Part shown: positions 61,896 through 64,000 of the stretch, in pieces
How the letters are laid out: every line of letters begins with the position of its first letter
Position numbering within the stretch: the first letter of the stretch is position 1
DNA from: Pogonophryne albipinna
Taxonomy: Eukaryota > Chordata > Actinopteri > Perciformes > Artedidraconidae
DNA length: 64,000 nt
Direction of reading: 5' to 3'
NCBI GenBank assembly: GCA_028583405.1
Contig: JAPTMU010000061.1
Coordinates: 321,764-385,763 of the forward strand
The notes under the pieces: model-generated
Seen by the model: the letters and a program-made list of their open reading frames with translations, nothing else
The model's database searches: none
What the model was told of the DNA's origin: nothing
Translations under genes and position numbers: made by a program

Positions 61896-62441
61896 TAACA
61901 TCTTCTAATTGAAGTGGTGTATGAAAGGTTGCCTGGAGTTGTCTGGCATGACACACAAAACAAATGATATTATTGGGCTTGACCAGATGAAAAAAAGCAA
62001 TTGATAATCTTTCCAGGGTCAATGATGAAAGTTTAGGGCTTTCCTGATGCTGATATTAAATAGTAAAATAACCACGTGGTGTGTCCTGTTGTATCCAGAG
62101 GGTGCTGTTGGACAGATATAATGCATTCAGATGAAAAATAAAGAGGAAGTACAGCACGGCATGTCTCTACGGCTATTCGTACTACCACCTCGTCTTTAAA
62201 TTATGCACAAGTTGTTTTGCCTGAGCAATTGTGGAAAGTGGCTTCTTTGAACAGTTTACGTATTTCATGTCAAGTCCAACCCAACTTTATTTATAGCACT
62301 TTAAAACCTTCAGACCAAAGTGCTGTACAGTATAAGCTCACACAACATAATATAAAGTGATTTACATATCATCTATTTGAGTCATGGATCGTGCAAGACA
62401 CTTATTCAAAACAGAGGAACACGTCTATAGATGTAGTGGGT
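61896..62441. other. Spacer with a minus-strand LINE-tail scrap
   Basis: No gene. Bases 62270-62335 read on the minus strand as a LINE or SINE tail (gtacagcactttggtc, aaagtgctataaataaagttgg). Confidence 0.5.
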
Positions 62442-62457
62442 GGCTCTTAAAAGAGCC
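62442..62457 (-). terminator. Histone 3' stem-loop (H2B copy 3)
   Basis: Perfect stem-loop word on the minus strand. Confidence 0.95.
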
Positions 62458-62487
62458 TTTGTGTTGTCGGTATGTCAGCAGCAGAGT

Positions 62488-62868
62488 TTACTTGGAGCTG
62501 GTGTACTTGGTCACGGCCTTGGTGCCCTCAGACACGGCGTGTTTAGCCAGCTCTCCGGGCAGCAGCAGGCGGACAGCGGTCTGGATCTCCCTGGAGGTGA
62601 TGGTGCGGCGCTTGTTGTAGTGAGCCAGCCGAGAGGCCTCACCGGCGATGCGCTCAAAGATGTCGCTCACGAAGCAGTTCATGATGCCCATGGCCTTGGA
62701 GGAGATGCCGGTGTCGGGATGGACCTGCTTCATCACCTTGTACACGTAGATGGCGTAGCTCTCCTTCCTGGACTTTCTCCTCTTCTTTCCAGTCTTGCTG
62801 ACGCTCTTAGCGACGGCTTTCTTTGAGCCCTTCTTGGCCGCTTTGACGGGGGGTGCTTCAGCAGGCAT
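62488..62868 (-). CDS. Histone H2B (variant type), copy 3
   Basis: 126 residues, [13 protein letters not shown] to TKYTSSK, nearly identical to copy 1 (VSKTGKK for VNKTGKK, PAEAPP for PADAPA). It has KVMKQV, MNCFVSD and NKRRT. Start at MPAE; the in-frame ATG at 63015 lies upstream of the promoter elements. The locus is an inverted duplicate of 18659-19320, and its upstream region carries an L2 insertion that copy 1 lacks. Confidence 0.97.
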   Translation of the reverse strand: MPAEAPPVKAAKKGSKKAVAKSVSKTGKKRRKSRKESYAIYVYKVMKQVHPDTGISSKAMGIMNCFVSDIFERIAGEASRLAHYNKRRTITSREIQTAVRLLLPGELAKHAVSEGTKAVTKYTSSK

Positions 62869-62920
62869 GATGAGAGTGATGTTGGTCAGACTCGGTGCCT
62901 CACAGACACAGCACGGTCTC

Positions 62921-62972
62921 TTTATATCCCCTCGATGCAAATATAGCTGTGCTGTTGCTCGCACCTGATTGG
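62921..62972 (-). promoter_or_regulatory. H2B copy 3 promoter: TATA, octamer, CCAAT
   Basis: TATAAA (tttata) at 62921-62926, octamer (ATGCAAAT) at 62935-62942, CCAAT (attgg) at 62968-62972; same layout as copies 1 and 2. Confidence 0.88.
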
Positions 62973-63012
62973 TTATCGTCTGCGCAAGACTGAGCCTACG
63001 ATGTGCATAGAT

Positions 63013-63480
63013 CATTACATTACATTACATTACATTACATTACATTACATTACATTAGCTTTAGCTGACGCTTTTATCCAAAGCGACATACAATAAGTAC
63101 ATTCGACCAGGAAGACACAACCTTGAAGAAAACAGAATCATATAAGTATCAGGTTTCATAGAGCCAGACATTTCAAGTGCTACTCAACTGGCTATAGATA
63201 AGCCAGTCCTTTATTAGTATATAAGTGCTCTGTTAGCAGTTCTTTGTTAGTAATTCTATTGCTCGAAGTGGAGTCGAAAGAGATGAGTTTTCAGTCTGCG
63301 CCGGAAGGTGTGTAAGCTTTCTTCTGTCCTGATGTCAATGGGGAGCTCATTCCACCATTTTGGAGCCAGGATAGCAAACCCAAGTGTTTTTGCTGATGGG
63401 AACTTGGGTCCCCCTCGCAGCGAGGGTGCAGCGAGCCGTTTGGCTGATGCAGAGAGTAGTGCACGCGCTGGGGTGTACAG
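63013..63480 (-). mobile_element. 5'-truncated L2 with (ATTAC)n tail upstream of H2B copy 3
   Basis: Minus-strand L2 3' end: nine ATTAC repeats (63014-63058), the ccaaagcgac tail hairpin, and the last codons of ORF2 (GFAILAPKWWN). H2B copy 1 provides the empty site (18740-18765). An ATCA word on both sides (about 63010-63013 and 63483-63486) is a probable short target duplication. It retains the site that is occupied by a MITE in the 24.9 kb copy. Confidence 0.88.
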
Positions 63481-63589
63481 TTATCAGATGTAGCCTATCT
63501 ACTGTACTGTATTGTAAAAAGGGGAACAAAGTATTTAAACATTATTCTGCACCCCCCGTTTTATGTCTTATCCCTGTAGTTTGGTAGCT

Positions 63590-64000
63590 GCTGGAATGAG
63601 CATGTTAAAATGTTTTGTCTTTGTCTGATTGAATCAAGGGATCTTATTTAGCTGTGATGTAACACAACCAAGGGTCCTTTACGGTGGCTGAGAAGTGCAA
63701 TGGACAATTACAAAGTGTGAAACACTTTAACAAAGCTTGAGACAAATTTACATTTTATAAAACAAAATTACATTTGCAAAAACACTTTTACCAAGGAAAA
63801 ACATTAAAACATTAACGAAAACAAATTAACAAGATGCAAAACACTTTTACAAAGCTAAAAACAAATTTACATTTTATAAAACACTTTTACCAACGACAAA
63901 ACAATTTAACATTTACAAAAACAAATTAACAAAATGCAAAACACTTTCACCATAACTGAAACACTTTAACATTTCCCGAAACACTTTAACATTTCCCGAA
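63590..64000. repeat. Degenerate tandem repeat at window edge
   Basis: From about 63715 the words aaaacacttt(t/a)ac and acaaattaacaa recur every 18-22 bases, the last two units being exact copies of aaacactttaacatttcccg. The array continues past the window. 63590-63714 has no feature. Confidence 0.65.

Overview
The window is nuclear DNA of a ray-finned (teleost) fish. Evidence: spliced vertebrate genes (an S100A14-like EF-hand gene and a NAT8L-like acetyltransferase), replication-dependent histone genes ending in the metazoan 3' stem-loop, L2-type LINEs with the fish ATTAC tail, hAT and Harbinger-like MITEs, and many minisatellites. A run of exactly 1000 N (14009-15008) marks an assembly gap.

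Layout. 1-14 kb: an S100A14-like gene followed by a dense series of unrelated minisatellites (16, 40, 16, 60, 12, 41 and 16 bp units), with scraps of LINEs between them. 15-24 kb: a nested DNA-transposon pair, then histone genes H2B, H3 (broken), H2A (broken) and H1 (broken). 24.6-31.8 kb: two decayed LINEs whose 5' ends abut. 33.5-34.2 kb: a second H1. 35-44 kb: Ty3/gypsy and hAT scraps, MITEs and the NAT8L-like gene. 44.2-49.7 kb: a long Tx1/L1-type LINE running into another H2A gene. 50-64 kb: histone genes on the minus strand (H2A, H2B, H4, H2B) among LINEs and MITEs. In all there are ten histone loci: three H2B, three H2A, two H1, one H3 and one H4. Reading frames are intact in all three H2B, in H4 and in one H2A. 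The left histone block (15-23 kb, plus strand) and the right block (50-63.6 kb, minus strand) are partly inverted duplicates of each other.

Main observation. Two of the three H2A genes lack their first codons because the same Tx1-like LINE family, in the same orientation, ends with its A-tail at the same place: the boundary of codons Gly4 and Lys5 of H2A (21600/21601 and 49305/49306). The remaining H2A coding sequence, the histone 3' stem-loop and the non-transcribed downstream flank are in place, so these look like native H2A loci interrupted by a LINE and not like retrocopies. I infer a target-specific LINE that uses the histone H2A coding sequence as its landing site. Known Tx1-clade elements include target-specific ones (U2 snRNA, 5S rDNA, microsatellites); I do not recall one for a histone gene. 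Caveats: the matching 5' junctions are not in the window, and a duplication or gene conversion of one insertion is not fully excluded.

The histones themselves are unusual. All H2B copies share Met, Cys and Ser substitutions in the histone fold, and all H2A copies carry two His residues where canonical H2A has Leu and Glu. This suggests a dedicated variant set, perhaps germline or oocyte type (inference).
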